From Pseudomonadota bacterium (GTDB lineage Bacteria > Pseudomonadota > Gammaproteobacteria > UBA4575), in assembly GCA_009839635.1 (NCBI GenBank), contig VXPJ01000063.1:1-35596 (forward strand): DNA of 35,596 nucleotides, read 5' to 3'. Below the pieces are notes generated by a model, which saw only the letters and a program-made list of their open reading frames with translations, did no database searches and was not told the origin of the DNA. Shown here in pieces: positions 1 through 9,495 of the stretch (its first letter is position 1; the number at the start of each line of letters is the position of its first letter). The position numbers were made by a program, and so were the translations under genes.

Positions 1-196
1 CGGCATAGATGAATGCATCATCCCAGGGATTTGCCGAGCGCTGGACATTTTTTTCCAGCCTCCGCAAAAACAGGCTCACAAAAGAGTTAAACAAGAGGAC
101 AGCGAATACTACGACAAACACCTGGATCACCCAGGCAGACGAAATGTCATGCGGCCACAGGCCTCCAAAAATCTCAGAAAGATACGTGCTGTCCAT
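1..196 (-). CDS. N-terminal fragment of a probable mechanosensitive ion channel (MscS-like) protein, truncated by window edge
   Basis: Manual reverse-strand translation from ATG at 196: MDSTYLSEIFGGLWPHDISSAWVIQVFVVVFAVLLFNSFVSLFLRRLEKNVQRSANPWDDAFIYA..., with an N-terminal TM helix and an 'NPWDDAFI' segment typical of MscS-like proteins. Open to the edge; not in the ORF track because it lacks a stop in the window. Confidence 0.55.
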   Translation of the reverse strand, partial: MDSTYLSEIFGGLWPHDISSAWVIQVFVVVFAVLLFNSFVSLFLRRLEKNVQRSANPWDDAFIYA

Positions 197-226
197 AACT
201 GCTTTACTGATGTGGGATATGTGCCA

Positions 227-1276
227 TTAAATCAGCAGATCACTGCTGGATGAATCCAGATATGATTCTACTTGTAATACCGCAGATTGCCACGCCTTCC
301 TGGCACGCAAATCTTTATTGGGAATTGCATCCTTACCTCCATGCATGCGGGCCAAACGAATCTGGGATGCCGGATTGTCCTGATTCGTCAACTGCTCTGC
401 AACCTCGACAGCCTGCGTGTTCTCATTGCAAATCAGAACCATGTCACAACCGGCTTGCAGGGCTTTCTGAGTACGTACAAGATATTCATCACTGCAAGCC
501 GCGGCTTTCATGCTGAGATCATCACTGAACACTGCACCTTTGAAATCCAACTGTTCACGCAATACGGCATGCAGCCACTTGCTGGAATAGGTTGCTACTT
601 CCTTGTCTATCCTCTCGTATACGACATGCGCACTCATGATCCCTGCAATGCCCTGATTGATCAGGCGATGAAATGGCAGAATGTCCTGCATAACGAGATC
701 CTGGTAACTGCGCGTATCAACCGGCATGTCAATGTGCGAGTCCGCCGCAACTCCGCCATGCCCCGGGAAGTGTTTGCCTACGGCCTGCATGCCTGCACTG
801 CGCATCCCGCGGACGTAGTGCATTGCCAGCACAGAGACAATTTCAGGGTCTTTGTGAAAAGCACGCTCGCCAATCACGCGGCTGACCCCGAGGTTCAGGT
901 CAAGGACTGGCGCAAAACTAAAGTCGATTCCAACGGAACGGAGTTCAGCGGCCATGAGCCATCCTGTAACCTCAGCCAGTTCACATGCTTTGTGTGAGTC
1001 AGTGTCATAGATTTTTCCAAGTTCTTGAACTGCGGGTAATTGGGTGAATCCCTTGCGGAACCGCTGCACACACCCGCCCTCCTGATCAACGGCAACCAGC
1101 AATCTCGGGTGGCGAAGAGCGTGAATCTCGCTGACGAGACTTATCAGGCTGTCAACTGATGTAAAATTCCTGCTGAAAAGAATCACGCCACCGATCTGGG
1201 GCGACAGTAAAAGTTTTTTTTCCTGTACAGACAATGAATCTGCACGAAGATCAACCATGAGTGGACCCAGCGACAT
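227..1276 (-). CDS. nagZ: Beta-N-acetylhexosaminidase (glycoside hydrolase family 3)
   Basis: 349 aa; GGVILFSRNF, DQEGGCVQRF, KHFPGHGGVAADSH and FSDDLSMKAA motifs characteristic of NagZ. Confidence 0.95.
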   Translation of the reverse strand: MSLGPLMVDLRADSLSVQEKKLLLSPQIGGVILFSRNFTSVDSLISLVSEIHALRHPRLLVAVDQEGGCVQRFRKGFTQLPAVQELGKIYDTDSHKACELAEVTGWLMAAELRSVGIDFSFAPVLDLNLGVSRVIGERAFHKDPEIVSVLAMHYVRGMRSAGMQAVGKHFPGHGGVAADSHIDMPVDTRSYQDLVMQDILPFHRLINQGIAGIMSAHVVYERIDKEVATYSSKWLHAVLREQLDFKGAVFSDDLSMKAAACSDEYLVRTQKALQAGCDMVLICNENTQAVEVAEQLTNQDNPASQIRLARMHGGKDAIPNKDLRARKAWQSAVLQVESYLDSSSSDLLI

Positions 1277-1503
1277 TTGTAAGTATTATTCGCCAGTCAA
1301 ACCTAGAATTGGGGGGCTGAATTCGTCAAAACATGTGCCTTCGCCCTTCGGGCCTGTGTCTGGAAAGACATAATCACTTTAGTATCCTCATCATGCATCA
1401 TCCAAACAACTGCACCGCATTGAGCTCGTACAGGACACCTTCGCCGTATCATTACGTGGTCAGGCAGATTCCCTGCGGTATATAGTATGCACCTGAAAAA
1501 GGA

Positions 1504-2655
1504 ATGCCTGCCAAACTTGTGCATGCGGGTTTTGAATCCAACAAACAAGCCAGAATGATTGAATCAGCTTACCAAAAACTGCTGGAAACACAGCAGATCG
1601 CACAAGATTCGGATCAGAAAAAAACAGTCTTGGCACTACAAGCCCTGCATCACAAGCTCAATCATTATAATTCAAAACCTGGGTTGCTTGGCCGTATTAC
1701 AAGCTTCCTGCCCGGCAGGCAAGACCCTGCAGAGATCAAGGGTCTGTACATCTGGGGAGGGATTGGACGAGGCAAGACGTTTCTGATGGACCTGTTTTTC
1801 TCCAACTTGCACATACAGCATAAATTGCGCCTGCACTACCACCAGTTCATGGACGAGGCCCATGACCTGCTGAAGCACTGCAGGGATGAAGCCGATCCTC
1901 TCAGGCGAGTCGCCCGCAGATTTGCTGACAAAGCCAAAGTGCTGTGCCTCGATGAATTTTTTGTGAATGACATTGGCGACGCCATGATCATCTCCGGATT
2001 ATTGCAAGGACTTTTTGAACATAAAACCATCCTAGTAACAACTTCCAACACAAGACCGGATCTGCTGTACACAAACGGACTGCAACGTGAACGGTTTTTG
2101 CCCGCTATTGAATTGCTGCAAACACATACGAAAGTAGTCCAGTTAAACGGCGAGACTGATTACCGCTTCGAACTTATGCAAACAGAAGGTATTTATAACA
2201 CCCCCATTGACGATACCTCGCAAGACTGGCTTGAACATCACTTTCTGAGCCTGAGTGCAGAAAAAAATGATGGCTCCTGGGGGAAAATCCAGATCAGAAA
2301 CCGGAACCTGCAAAGCATACGCCACTCGGACAAGATCGCATGGTTTGACTTTCGGGAACTATGCGCAGAGCCACGTGGGCCTTCTGACTACATTGAGCTG
2401 GCCAAGTGCTTCAACACCATTTTGATTTCGCATGTGCCTGTTTTTAAAAACAACGATGACCAGGCAAGGAGATTCATCAACCTTGTGGACGAGTTTTATG
2501 ATCGTAATGTAAAGTTGATCCTTTCTGCCGAGGTCTGGCCAGATTCACTGTATCAAGGCTCACGACTCAGCGAGGAATTCCGACGCACTGTAAGTCGGCT
2601 GAATGAAATGCAATCACTTGAATATTTGGAAAAACAACATCACCCGAACCGATAA
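1504..2655 (+). CDS. zapE: Cell division protein ZapE (AFG1-like ATPase)
   Basis: 383 aa; GLYIWGGIGRGKTFLMDLFF Walker A, LCLDEFFVNDIGDAMI Walker B, LVTTSNTRPDLLY. Start could alternatively be ATG 1555 (MIESAYQKL). Confidence 0.93.
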   Translation: MPAKLVHAGFESNKQARMIESAYQKLLETQQIAQDSDQKKTVLALQALHHKLNHYNSKPGLLGRITSFLPGRQDPAEIKGLYIWGGIGRGKTFLMDLFFSNLHIQHKLRLHYHQFMDEAHDLLKHCRDEADPLRRVARRFADKAKVLCLDEFFVNDIGDAMIISGLLQGLFEHKTILVTTSNTRPDLLYTNGLQRERFLPAIELLQTHTKVVQLNGETDYRFELMQTEGIYNTPIDDTSQDWLEHHFLSLSAEKNDGSWGKIQIRNRNLQSIRHSDKIAWFDFRELCAEPRGPSDYIELAKCFNTILISHVPVFKNNDDQARRFINLVDEFYDRNVKLILSAEVWPDSLYQGSRLSEEFRRTVSRLNEMQSLEYLEKQHHPNR

Positions 2656-2673
2656 TTCTATGAGGAACACTAC

Positions 2674-3651
2674 ATGAAACCCGCCGTACGAATCGCTATC
2701 ACAGGTGCCGCAGGAAACATTGGATATGCTGCCGCGTTCCGGATTTCTGCAGGAGATATGCTAGGCGCAGACCAGCCCGTAATCCTCCAGCTGATTGAGA
2801 TCGAGCCTGCCTTGCAAGCCTTGCGAGGTGTCGAGATGGAATTGCTGGATTGTGCCTTTCCATTGCTTGAGGAAGTGATTGTTACAACGGACCTCAGCGT
2901 TGGCTTCAAGGATGCGGATTATGTCCTGCTTATCGGCTCAAAACCGCGCACCAAGGGCATGGAACGCAGTGACCTGTTGAGTGATAACGGAAAAATATTC
3001 AAGCCACAGGGCCGCGCCATCAATGAACACTCCTCCCGTGATGTGAAGGTACTTGTCATAGGAAACCCGGCCAATACCAATGGCCTGATTGCCGTGAACA
3101 ACGCCCCTGACCTGTCTCCGACACAATTTACTTCCATGATGAGACTTGACCACAACCGTGCTCTCAATCAGCTCTCGCTGAAAACCGAAACGCCAGTCAC
3201 CGGGATTAGCCGCCTGACCGTGTGGGGCAATCACTCGCTTACACAGTATCCTGACATCAGCCACTGCAGCATTGGGGGCGAGAGTGCTACCTCGCTGATT
3301 GACATGACCTGGTATAAAGAAACCTTTCTTTCCAGTGTGCAAAAACGTGGGGCAGAAATAATCGTTGCCCGTGGAGCATCCTCTGCGGCATCGGCCGCTT
3401 CGGCAGCAATCGATCACATGCGTGACTGGGTATTCGGGACCTCCGGTGAGGACTGGACAAGCATGAGTATCGTGTCAAACGGAGATTACGGAATTACGGA
3501 AGGGTTGATGTTTTCATTTCCCGTACGATGCAAAGACGGCGAGTACGAAGTTGTTCGTGACCTGGAAATTGATGACTTCAGCCGGGAGATGATCCAGGCG
3601 ACAGAGAAAGAACTGCTAGAAGAGCGCGATGCAGTCAAAGACCTACTTTGA
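2674..3651 (+). CDS. mdh: Malate dehydrogenase
   Basis: 325 aa; [19 protein letters not shown]-binding motif, [35 protein letters not shown]. Confidence 0.95.
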   Translation: MKPAVRIAITGAAGNIGYAAAFRISAGDMLGADQPVILQLIEIEPALQALRGVEMELLDCAFPLLEEVIVTTDLSVGFKDADYVLLIGSKPRTKGMERSDLLSDNGKIFKPQGRAINEHSSRDVKVLVIGNPANTNGLIAVNNAPDLSPTQFTSMMRLDHNRALNQLSLKTETPVTGISRLTVWGNHSLTQYPDISHCSIGGESATSLIDMTWYKETFLSSVQKRGAEIIVARGASSAASAASAAIDHMRDWVFGTSGEDWTSMSIVSNGDYGITEGLMFSFPVRCKDGEYEVVRDLEIDDFSREMIQATEKELLEERDAVKDLL

Positions 3652-3778
3652 CCAATCCCAGCCGTTCTGCAGTTGCACCAAACCCACTGTCCTGGTCTCG
3701 CTCATCTGAAATAAAGACATTTATATTCAACTACTTGTCGAATAAATCGCGCATATTTTCCAATATCCCTGCCTACGG

Positions 3779-3811
3779 AATACCGTTCAGCTATGGGGTT
3801 ACGGTATTTTC
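3779..3811 (+). terminator. Possible intrinsic terminator for mdh, overlapping the 3' end of the convergent DUF1249 gene
   Basis: 8-bp perfect inverted repeat AATACCGT(3779-3786)...ACGGTATT(3801-3808) with short T-run after it; long 14-nt loop weakens the call. Confidence 0.35.
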
Positions 3812-4306
3812 AGTGAGCAATCGGTTCTGACGCAACCGATCGTTTTCTACGAAGGAATGTCCTTGCCTGTCGCAATACGACAGCCACTTGAATAAAAAAC
3901 GATTCAGATACCATCTTTTCGGCAAGGAAGGGCTTGTCTTGGGTCTGTAGGCACGATTGTTTATGTTTTTATTCCGGAAGGTCTGGCTGATCACTTCAGC
4001 TTGAAGTGCATCGTAGTAGATTCTTAACTTGAGATTTGGGTAGGCCAGCAAGCCGCTTTCCGCATCTGCGAAATAGTAGGTCAACGCAATAGTTGAGGTG
4101 TACCGGGTCTGCTCCAGAACCTGAAGGTATAAATCCATTCCCTGGGGAACCCTTGACACTGCAATGGCAGGCATGGCGTCCTTGGTACCACACAATTTAC
4201 GCAGACGAATGTAATTCGCTTCATACATCTCCATCAGCCCGGCAAAAGTATTGGGTGACGGATCTGCCAAAAACCGTTTTTGTAAAGATAGATTTCTCAT
4301 CATCAA
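3791..4306 (-). CDS. DUF1249 family protein (YqiB-like)
   Basis: 171 aa; MEMYEANYIRLRKL...LYLQVLEQTRYTSTIALTYYF...PNLKLRIYYDALQAEVI pattern of DUF1249 proteins. Confidence 0.8.
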   Translation of the reverse strand: MMMRNLSLQKRFLADPSPNTFAGLMEMYEANYIRLRKLCGTKDAMPAIAVSRVPQGMDLYLQVLEQTRYTSTIALTYYFADAESGLLAYPNLKLRIYYDALQAEVISQTFRNKNINNRAYRPKTSPSLPKRWYLNRFLFKWLSYCDRQGHSFVENDRLRQNRLLTENTVTP

Positions 4307-4365
4307 ACATGCATCGCGACGTCAGATTATACTGGCATATAACCTAAAAACGCTGCAACAATTAC

Positions 4366-4391
4366 GAAAAAAGAAAAGGGCAAGCATGCCC
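4366..4391 (-). terminator. Rho-independent terminator downstream of the sdh operon
   Basis: Reverse strand reads GGGCA-TGCT-TGCCC followed by TTTTCTTTTTT, immediately after the sdhE stop at 4404. Confidence 0.7.
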
Positions 4392-4403
4392 TCGCAACCG
4401 ATT

Positions 4404-4637
4404 TCAGGTGCGCATGAATTCGATCACTTTGTTGATGTGGTGGTCATGTGATTCTTGCATCCCCGTCACTAGGGCATACAACTCAGGATCCTGCATGTCC
4501 AGCATGTCTTCAAACGCTTGTTTCAATGCAGGCTCAGCATCCCGGTAATGATTCTCCAGAAATGTCATCATCAGGATATCCAGCTCCTTGGTACCTCTCC
4601 TGCAGCGCCATAGCAGTTTTTGTGCCTTCTCCTCCAT
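4404..4637 (-). CDS. sdhE: FAD assembly factor SdhE
   Basis: 77 aa; LLWRCRRGTKELDILMMTFLENHY (RGxxE motif), located directly after sdhB. Confidence 0.93.
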   Translation of the reverse strand: MEEKAQKLLWRCRRGTKELDILMMTFLENHYRDAEPALKQAFEDMLDMQDPELYALVTGMQESHDHHINKVIEFMRT

Positions 4638-4642
4638 TTACC

Positions 4643-5425
4643 TCAGCTTCCAGCCACAGCGGTAAGTTTCTTGATTTCCGCAATCGCCTTCGCTGGATTC
4701 AGCCCCTTGGGACAGGTATTCGTGCAGTTCATGATGGTGTGGCAACGATAAAGCTTGAACGCATCCTTTAATTCCTCCAGGCGCTCGGCCGTGGCTTCAT
4801 CCCGGCTGTCGGCAATCCACCGGTAAGCCTGCAGCAACACGGCAGGACCGAGATAGCGGTCACTGTTCCACCAGTAACTTGGACAACTGGTCGAACAACA
4901 TGCACACAGGATGCATTCCTCCAGGCCTTCCAGCCTTTCACGGTCATCCTTGGATTGCAGCCTTTCACGTCCTGACGGAGGTGGTGCCTCGGTTTTGATC
5001 CATGGTTTGACCGATGCGTACTGCTCATAAAACCTGCTCAGATCCACCACGAGGTCCTTGACGACCTGCATGTGGGGCAGAGGATAAACCTTGATGTCGC
5101 CCTTGATCTCCTCGATGGCCTTGATGCACGCCAGTGTGTTTGAACCATTGATGTTCATCGAGCACGAGCCACAGATGCCTTCCCGGCACGAACGGCGAAA
5201 CGTCAGGGTGGAATCAATTTCATTCTTGATCTTGATCAGTGCATCCAGCACCATCGGCCCGCAGGTATCCAGGTCGATTTCGTAGGTGTCCGTACGCGGG
5301 TTTTCCTTGCTGTCCGGGTCATAACGATAGACAACCACTTTTTTCGTCTGGCCGCTACCGGTTGCTGCAGGATACGTTTTACCCGGCTTGACTACGGAAT
5401 TTGCTGGAAGATTGAACTGTGCCAT
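4643..5425 (-). CDS. sdhB: Succinate dehydrogenase iron-sulfur subunit
   Basis: 260 aa; [56 protein letters not shown] cysteine clusters. Confidence 0.97.
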   Translation of the reverse strand: MAQFNLPANSVVKPGKTYPAATGSGQTKKVVVYRYDPDSKENPRTDTYEIDLDTCGPMVLDALIKIKNEIDSTLTFRRSCREGICGSCSMNINGSNTLACIKAIEEIKGDIKVYPLPHMQVVKDLVVDLSRFYEQYASVKPWIKTEAPPPSGRERLQSKDDRERLEGLEECILCACCSTSCPSYWWNSDRYLGPAVLLQAYRWIADSRDEATAERLEELKDAFKLYRCHTIMNCTNTCPKGLNPAKAIAEIKKLTAVAGS

Positions 5426-5439
5426 CCACCAATCCTTTT

Positions 5440-7230
5440 TTAATAGACCCTGGCCTTTGGCGGGATTACCTCAACCTCGTCGGTCTGGGTATACATGTGC
5501 ACCGGCCTGTACCCGATTGCCACATCTCCCTGTTCATCAATGGTGGCCAACGTATGCTTCATCCAGTTCTCATCATCACGTTCCGGATAGTCATCTCGAG
5601 CCTGTGCGCCGCGGCTTTCGGTGCGGTTCAGTGCAGACTGTGCGGTGACAATTGCCTGAGGCATCAAGTTTGTCAGCTCAATGGCCTCAACTAAATCTGT
5701 GTTCCAGACCATGGAGCGATCGCTAAGTCTCAAATTGTCCATCTGAGAAAACAGTTTCCGGAGCCGGATCAACCCTTTCTCGATCAACTCGCCGGTTCTG
5801 AAAACGGCAGCATGGCTTTGCATGGTCTTTTGCATTTCAATGCGCAGATGGGCCACCATAATTTCGCCACTGGCATGCCTCAGTCTATCAAAACGGTCGA
5901 GTACAGTATCCACTACCCCATCATTCAATTTTTCGTGAGCCTGGCCTGGCTTGACCAGTTCCACGGCACGAAGTGCTGCCGCCCTGCCAAATACAATGAG
6001 GTCCAGCAGGGAATTGGACCCAAGGCGGTTGGCACCATGCACCGACACGCAAGCTGCCTCACCAATGGCCATCAGTCCGGGAATCACGTGATCCGGATCA
6101 TCGCCTTTCAGGGTCACTACTTCTCCCTGATAATTCGTAGGGATACCACCCATGTTGTAGTGCACCGTCGGCAAAACGGGGATTGGCTCACGCGTGACAT
6201 CGATGCCCGCAAATATCCTGGCAGATTCGGCTATACCCGGTAGTTTCGAGTTGATCAGGTCTGCACCCAAATGCTCCAGATGCAGCTGTATATGATCCTT
6301 TTCCTCTCCCACGCCTCGACCTTCATTGATTTCAATGGTCATGGAGCGGCTGACGACATCGCGTGAGGCCAGGTCCTTCGCGTTCGGGGCGTATCGTTCC
6401 ATGAAACGCTCGCCCTCCGAATTGGTCAGGTAGCCGCCTTCACCTCGCACACCTTCTGTAATCAGACATCCAGAGCCATAAATTCCGGTGGGATGAAACT
6501 GCACGAATTCCATGTCCTGCAGCGGCAAACCCGCGCGCAGCACCATGGCATTACCGTCCCCCGTACAGGTATGTGCCGAAGTGCAGGAGAAGTAAGTACG
6601 CCCATAGCCGCCTGTGGCAAGCAGCACCATGTGCGCCCGGAAAACATGCAGTTCCCCTGTGGCGAGATCCCAGGCCAGCACACCTTTGCATGCCCCTTCA
6701 TCATTCATCAGCAGATCGATTGCAAAATACTCGATGAAGAACTCTGCATTGTGCTTCAGGGACTGCTGATAGAGCGTGTGCAAAATGGCATGACCGGTTC
6801 TGTCCGCTGCGGCACAGGTTCTTTGTGCAATTCCTTCGCCATACCGGGTAGTCATGCCTCCGAAGGGCCTCTGGTAAATGCGCCCGTCGTCCGTGCGTGA
6901 AAAAGGAACTCCGTAGTGCTCAAGTTCCACAACGGCTGGAATTGCCTCGCGACACATGTACTCAATGGCATCCTGATCACCCAGCCAGTCGGAGCCTTTG
7001 ACCGTGTCGTACATGTGCCAGCGCCAGTCATCCTCGCCCATGTTGGCAAGCGCTGCACTCATACCGCCCTGTGCGGCCACGGTATGGCTGCGGGTCGGGA
7101 ATACCTTTGTGATGCACGCTGTCGAAAGTCCGCTTGCTGTCATGCCCAGTGTGGCACGCAGTCCAGCGCCGCCTGCACCCACAACCACCACATCATAGGC
7201 ATGCTCAGTCAGTCTGTACGCCTTGCTCAT
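5440..7230 (-). CDS. sdhA: Succinate dehydrogenase flavoprotein subunit
   Basis: 596 aa; [56 protein letters not shown]. Confidence 0.97.
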   Translation of the reverse strand: MSKAYRLTEHAYDVVVVGAGGAGLRATLGMTASGLSTACITKVFPTRSHTVAAQGGMSAALANMGEDDWRWHMYDTVKGSDWLGDQDAIEYMCREAIPAVVELEHYGVPFSRTDDGRIYQRPFGGMTTRYGEGIAQRTCAAADRTGHAILHTLYQQSLKHNAEFFIEYFAIDLLMNDEGACKGVLAWDLATGELHVFRAHMVLLATGGYGRTYFSCTSAHTCTGDGNAMVLRAGLPLQDMEFVQFHPTGIYGSGCLITEGVRGEGGYLTNSEGERFMERYAPNAKDLASRDVVSRSMTIEINEGRGVGEEKDHIQLHLEHLGADLINSKLPGIAESARIFAGIDVTREPIPVLPTVHYNMGGIPTNYQGEVVTLKGDDPDHVIPGLMAIGEAACVSVHGANRLGSNSLLDLIVFGRAAALRAVELVKPGQAHEKLNDGVVDTVLDRFDRLRHASGEIMVAHLRIEMQKTMQSHAAVFRTGELIEKGLIRLRKLFSQMDNLRLSDRSMVWNTDLVEAIELTNLMPQAIVTAQSALNRTESRGAQARDDYPERDDENWMKHTLATIDEQGDVAIGYRPVHMYTQTDEVEVIPPKARVY

Positions 7231-7239
7231 TTCGATTTT

Positions 7240-7608
7240 CTACAAAGTGATTTTCAAAAGCGCAAGAATTCCGGCGACAGCCGACAGGATACATGTGACA
7301 TTCAACAGAATCATTGAGGCTGTTTTGAGCCATCCACCTACATAATCCTCGATGATGACCTGCATCCCCAGCTTCGTATGATAGAAAGTCAAGGCAATGA
7401 ATATTGCCAAAAAACTTGTGACGGAAGGTGCTCCCAACCAGCTTACTACAGCCTCATAGCTTGCACTGCCCAGCATTGCCAGAGAAAAGGCAAGCCACAC
7501 AACGAGGGGAACCAGCAATGCTGCAGTAAGACGCTGCATCCACCAGTGCACCACAGCCTCCCTGCCAACACCTGGAACTACGGACAACAGTGTGCGTAAC
7601 GACATCAT
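7240..7608 (-). CDS. sdhD: Succinate dehydrogenase membrane anchor subunit
   Basis: 122 aa, three TM helices, HTKLGMQVIIEDYV motif; position between sdhC and sdhA. Confidence 0.9.
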   Translation of the reverse strand: MMSLRTLLSVVPGVGREAVVHWWMQRLTAALLVPLVVWLAFSLAMLGSASYEAVVSWLGAPSVTSFLAIFIALTFYHTKLGMQVIIEDYVGGWLKTASMILLNVTCILSAVAGILALLKITL

Positions 7609-8004
7609 TTACGCCTGTATTCCGTGGTGCAGCCAGGCCACCAGCCAAACAGCCACCGTGAACACGACGGTTGCCAGCAAGACCACGATTCCAGAGATCC
7701 GGGTGGCTTCAATTCCAAAACCAAGACCTGCGTCAAATACCAGGTGGCGCACTCCATTGAACAAATGCAGGAATAACGCCAAGGTCCATAAAATCAAGAA
7801 AGCCTGGCCCGGACCCGTCGAAATATAGGTCCGTAGCACATCATAGGCGCCTGGACCGACAGCTATCGAAAGCAATAGCACAACCAGCAGCAGGGCCCCT
7901 ACGGCAAGTGCGGCGCCCGTGATGCGGTGAAGTATGGAGATGGCCATCGCCAGTGGCCAGCGATAGATCTGCAAATGTGGTGATACTGGCCTATCAGGAT
8001 TCAC
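7609..8004 (-). CDS. sdhC: Succinate dehydrogenase cytochrome b556 subunit
   Basis: 131 aa; NPDRPVSPHLQIYRWPLAMAISILHRITG signature; HLFNGVRHLVFD haem-ligand region. Confidence 0.95.
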   Translation of the reverse strand: MNPDRPVSPHLQIYRWPLAMAISILHRITGAALAVGALLLVVLLLSIAVGPGAYDVLRTYISTGPGQAFLILWTLALFLHLFNGVRHLVFDAGLGFGIEATRISGIVVLLATVVFTVAVWLVAWLHHGIQA

Positions 8005-8242
8005 CAGAGACTCCCTTGGTACGTGTGAAAACTATGGATATGAAAATAGCCTCTATGCGGCCTGACGCCAATGTACAGAGGTCATCCAAATGTTTTATTC
8101 TTGGTATCAGATACTACCTGATTAACAGGTCATATTGAATATCCTTTAAAATAATGTCAATGATTACAACCAGTTAAGGGTTGCATACTGGCCTACCAAG
8201 CCCTTTGCAAGCATAAACTCATGGAAATCACAAGAGACAGCA

Positions 8243-9319
8243 GTGACCGATCAATCTCCAGGCAAGCCTGAAATGAGCAGCCCTTGGCAAGAATTCCTGG
8301 TGGCGCATGATGCCGTAATCGAGAACGGCCGGGTGACTTCCTTTGGACCCTCCGTACAGCCCTACCCCGGCACACAGGATACCTGTGTGTGCGAACTTAC
8401 ACCTTTAGGCCTGATCCGCGTAACCGGTGAAGAAACCCGGACCTTTCTACACAGCCAGTTTACCAATGACCTGGAGCAGGTCACGGCACATACAAGTCAG
8501 TTGAACAGCTATTGCAGTCCCAAAGGCAGGGTGTTGTCCATCTTCATGGTTTTCAAACATAACGGGGACTATTTCCTGGTCCTGCCAAAAGATGTCATCG
8601 AGATCACACTCAGAAAACTTGTCATGTACAAGCTCCGAAGCAAGGTAGACCTGTACGATGCGTCGGAACACTCCGTTTTATTCGGTGTGACCGGACCCGG
8701 GGTGGGACCTGCCTTCGAAAACCTGGGGATCGAGCTACCGCAAAAAGTATACGGCTGCACCCAGGAAAGCGGGGCCACGCTGGTCCGCCTGCCAAGCGAG
8801 AACACCAGGATTCTAGTCATGGCCGATGCTGAAACAGCAGTTTCTCTTTGCAGCCAGTTGTCTGAAAAGTTACCACTTGCAACGTTCCGCCTGTGGGACT
8901 TGCACGACATCTCGTGTGGAATTCCTCGGGTTACTGCGCTCACAAGTGAAGCGTTTACCCCGCAAATGACAAACCTGGAACTGATCAATGGTGTAAGTTT
9001 CAGCAAGGGATGCTACCCGGGCCAGGAAGTTGTTGCACGGACTCATTATCTCGGCAAACCAAACCGGCGTATGTACCGGGCCAGCATCGCCACCGAGCAA
9101 TTGCCCGAGCCAGGAACCAACGTTTTCTCTGCGGAAGAAGGTGATCAGCCCCTGGGGAAAGTTGTTGTCTCACAAATGGTATCTGCAGGACACGCCAGCG
9201 CACTCATCGTTTTGCGCACCCAAAAAGAAGAAGATCCGTGTTTGCACATCGGGTCAGCGGACGGACCTGCCATTTCGCTACAGGAGCTGCCCTACTCTTT
9301 GCAGTCTGGGCCTAGCTGA
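8243..9319 (+). CDS. ygfZ: YgfZ/GcvT-domain folate-binding protein
   Basis: 358 aa; ...GVSFSKGCYPGQEVVARTHYLGKPNRRMY (KGCYxGQE signature of YgfZ). Confidence 0.93.
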   Translation: MTDQSPGKPEMSSPWQEFLVAHDAVIENGRVTSFGPSVQPYPGTQDTCVCELTPLGLIRVTGEETRTFLHSQFTNDLEQVTAHTSQLNSYCSPKGRVLSIFMVFKHNGDYFLVLPKDVIEITLRKLVMYKLRSKVDLYDASEHSVLFGVTGPGVGPAFENLGIELPQKVYGCTQESGATLVRLPSENTRILVMADAETAVSLCSQLSEKLPLATFRLWDLHDISCGIPRVTALTSEAFTPQMTNLELINGVSFSKGCYPGQEVVARTHYLGKPNRRMYRASIATEQLPEPGTNVFSAEEGDQPLGKVVVSQMVSAGHASALIVLRTQKEEDPCLHIGSADGPAISLQELPYSLQSGPS

Positions 9320-9447
9320 CAATCCAGGCGCTACGCTACTTGAGTCAGGAGAATGTTGATCAGCAACAGGGTTTATTCGGGCAATCAGATGCCTGTTTTG
9401 TTTGGCCATCGAAGCTATTAGCTACTTCTAAGATATGAATCATGAAT

Positions 9448-9495
9448 GAGGACGGCATAATGTCATTCAACTGGCTTTTAGAATCAAACTCATGA
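9448..9495 (+). CDS. Candidate 11-codon leader ORF (MSFNWLLESNS) translationally coupled to the Type ISP gene
   Basis: GAGGA (9448-9452), 7-nt spacer, ATG 9460; its TGA (9493-9495) overlaps the ATG 9492 of the downstream gene (ATGA). The downstream ATG itself lacks an evident Shine-Dalgarno. Confidence 0.35.
   Translation, partial: EDGIMSFNWLLESNS

Noticed and set aside
287-997. 236-aa forward ORF antisense to nagZ
   Set aside because: Lies entirely within the convincingly coding nagZ reverse frame; low-complexity, Cys/His-rich translation typical of a shadow ORF.
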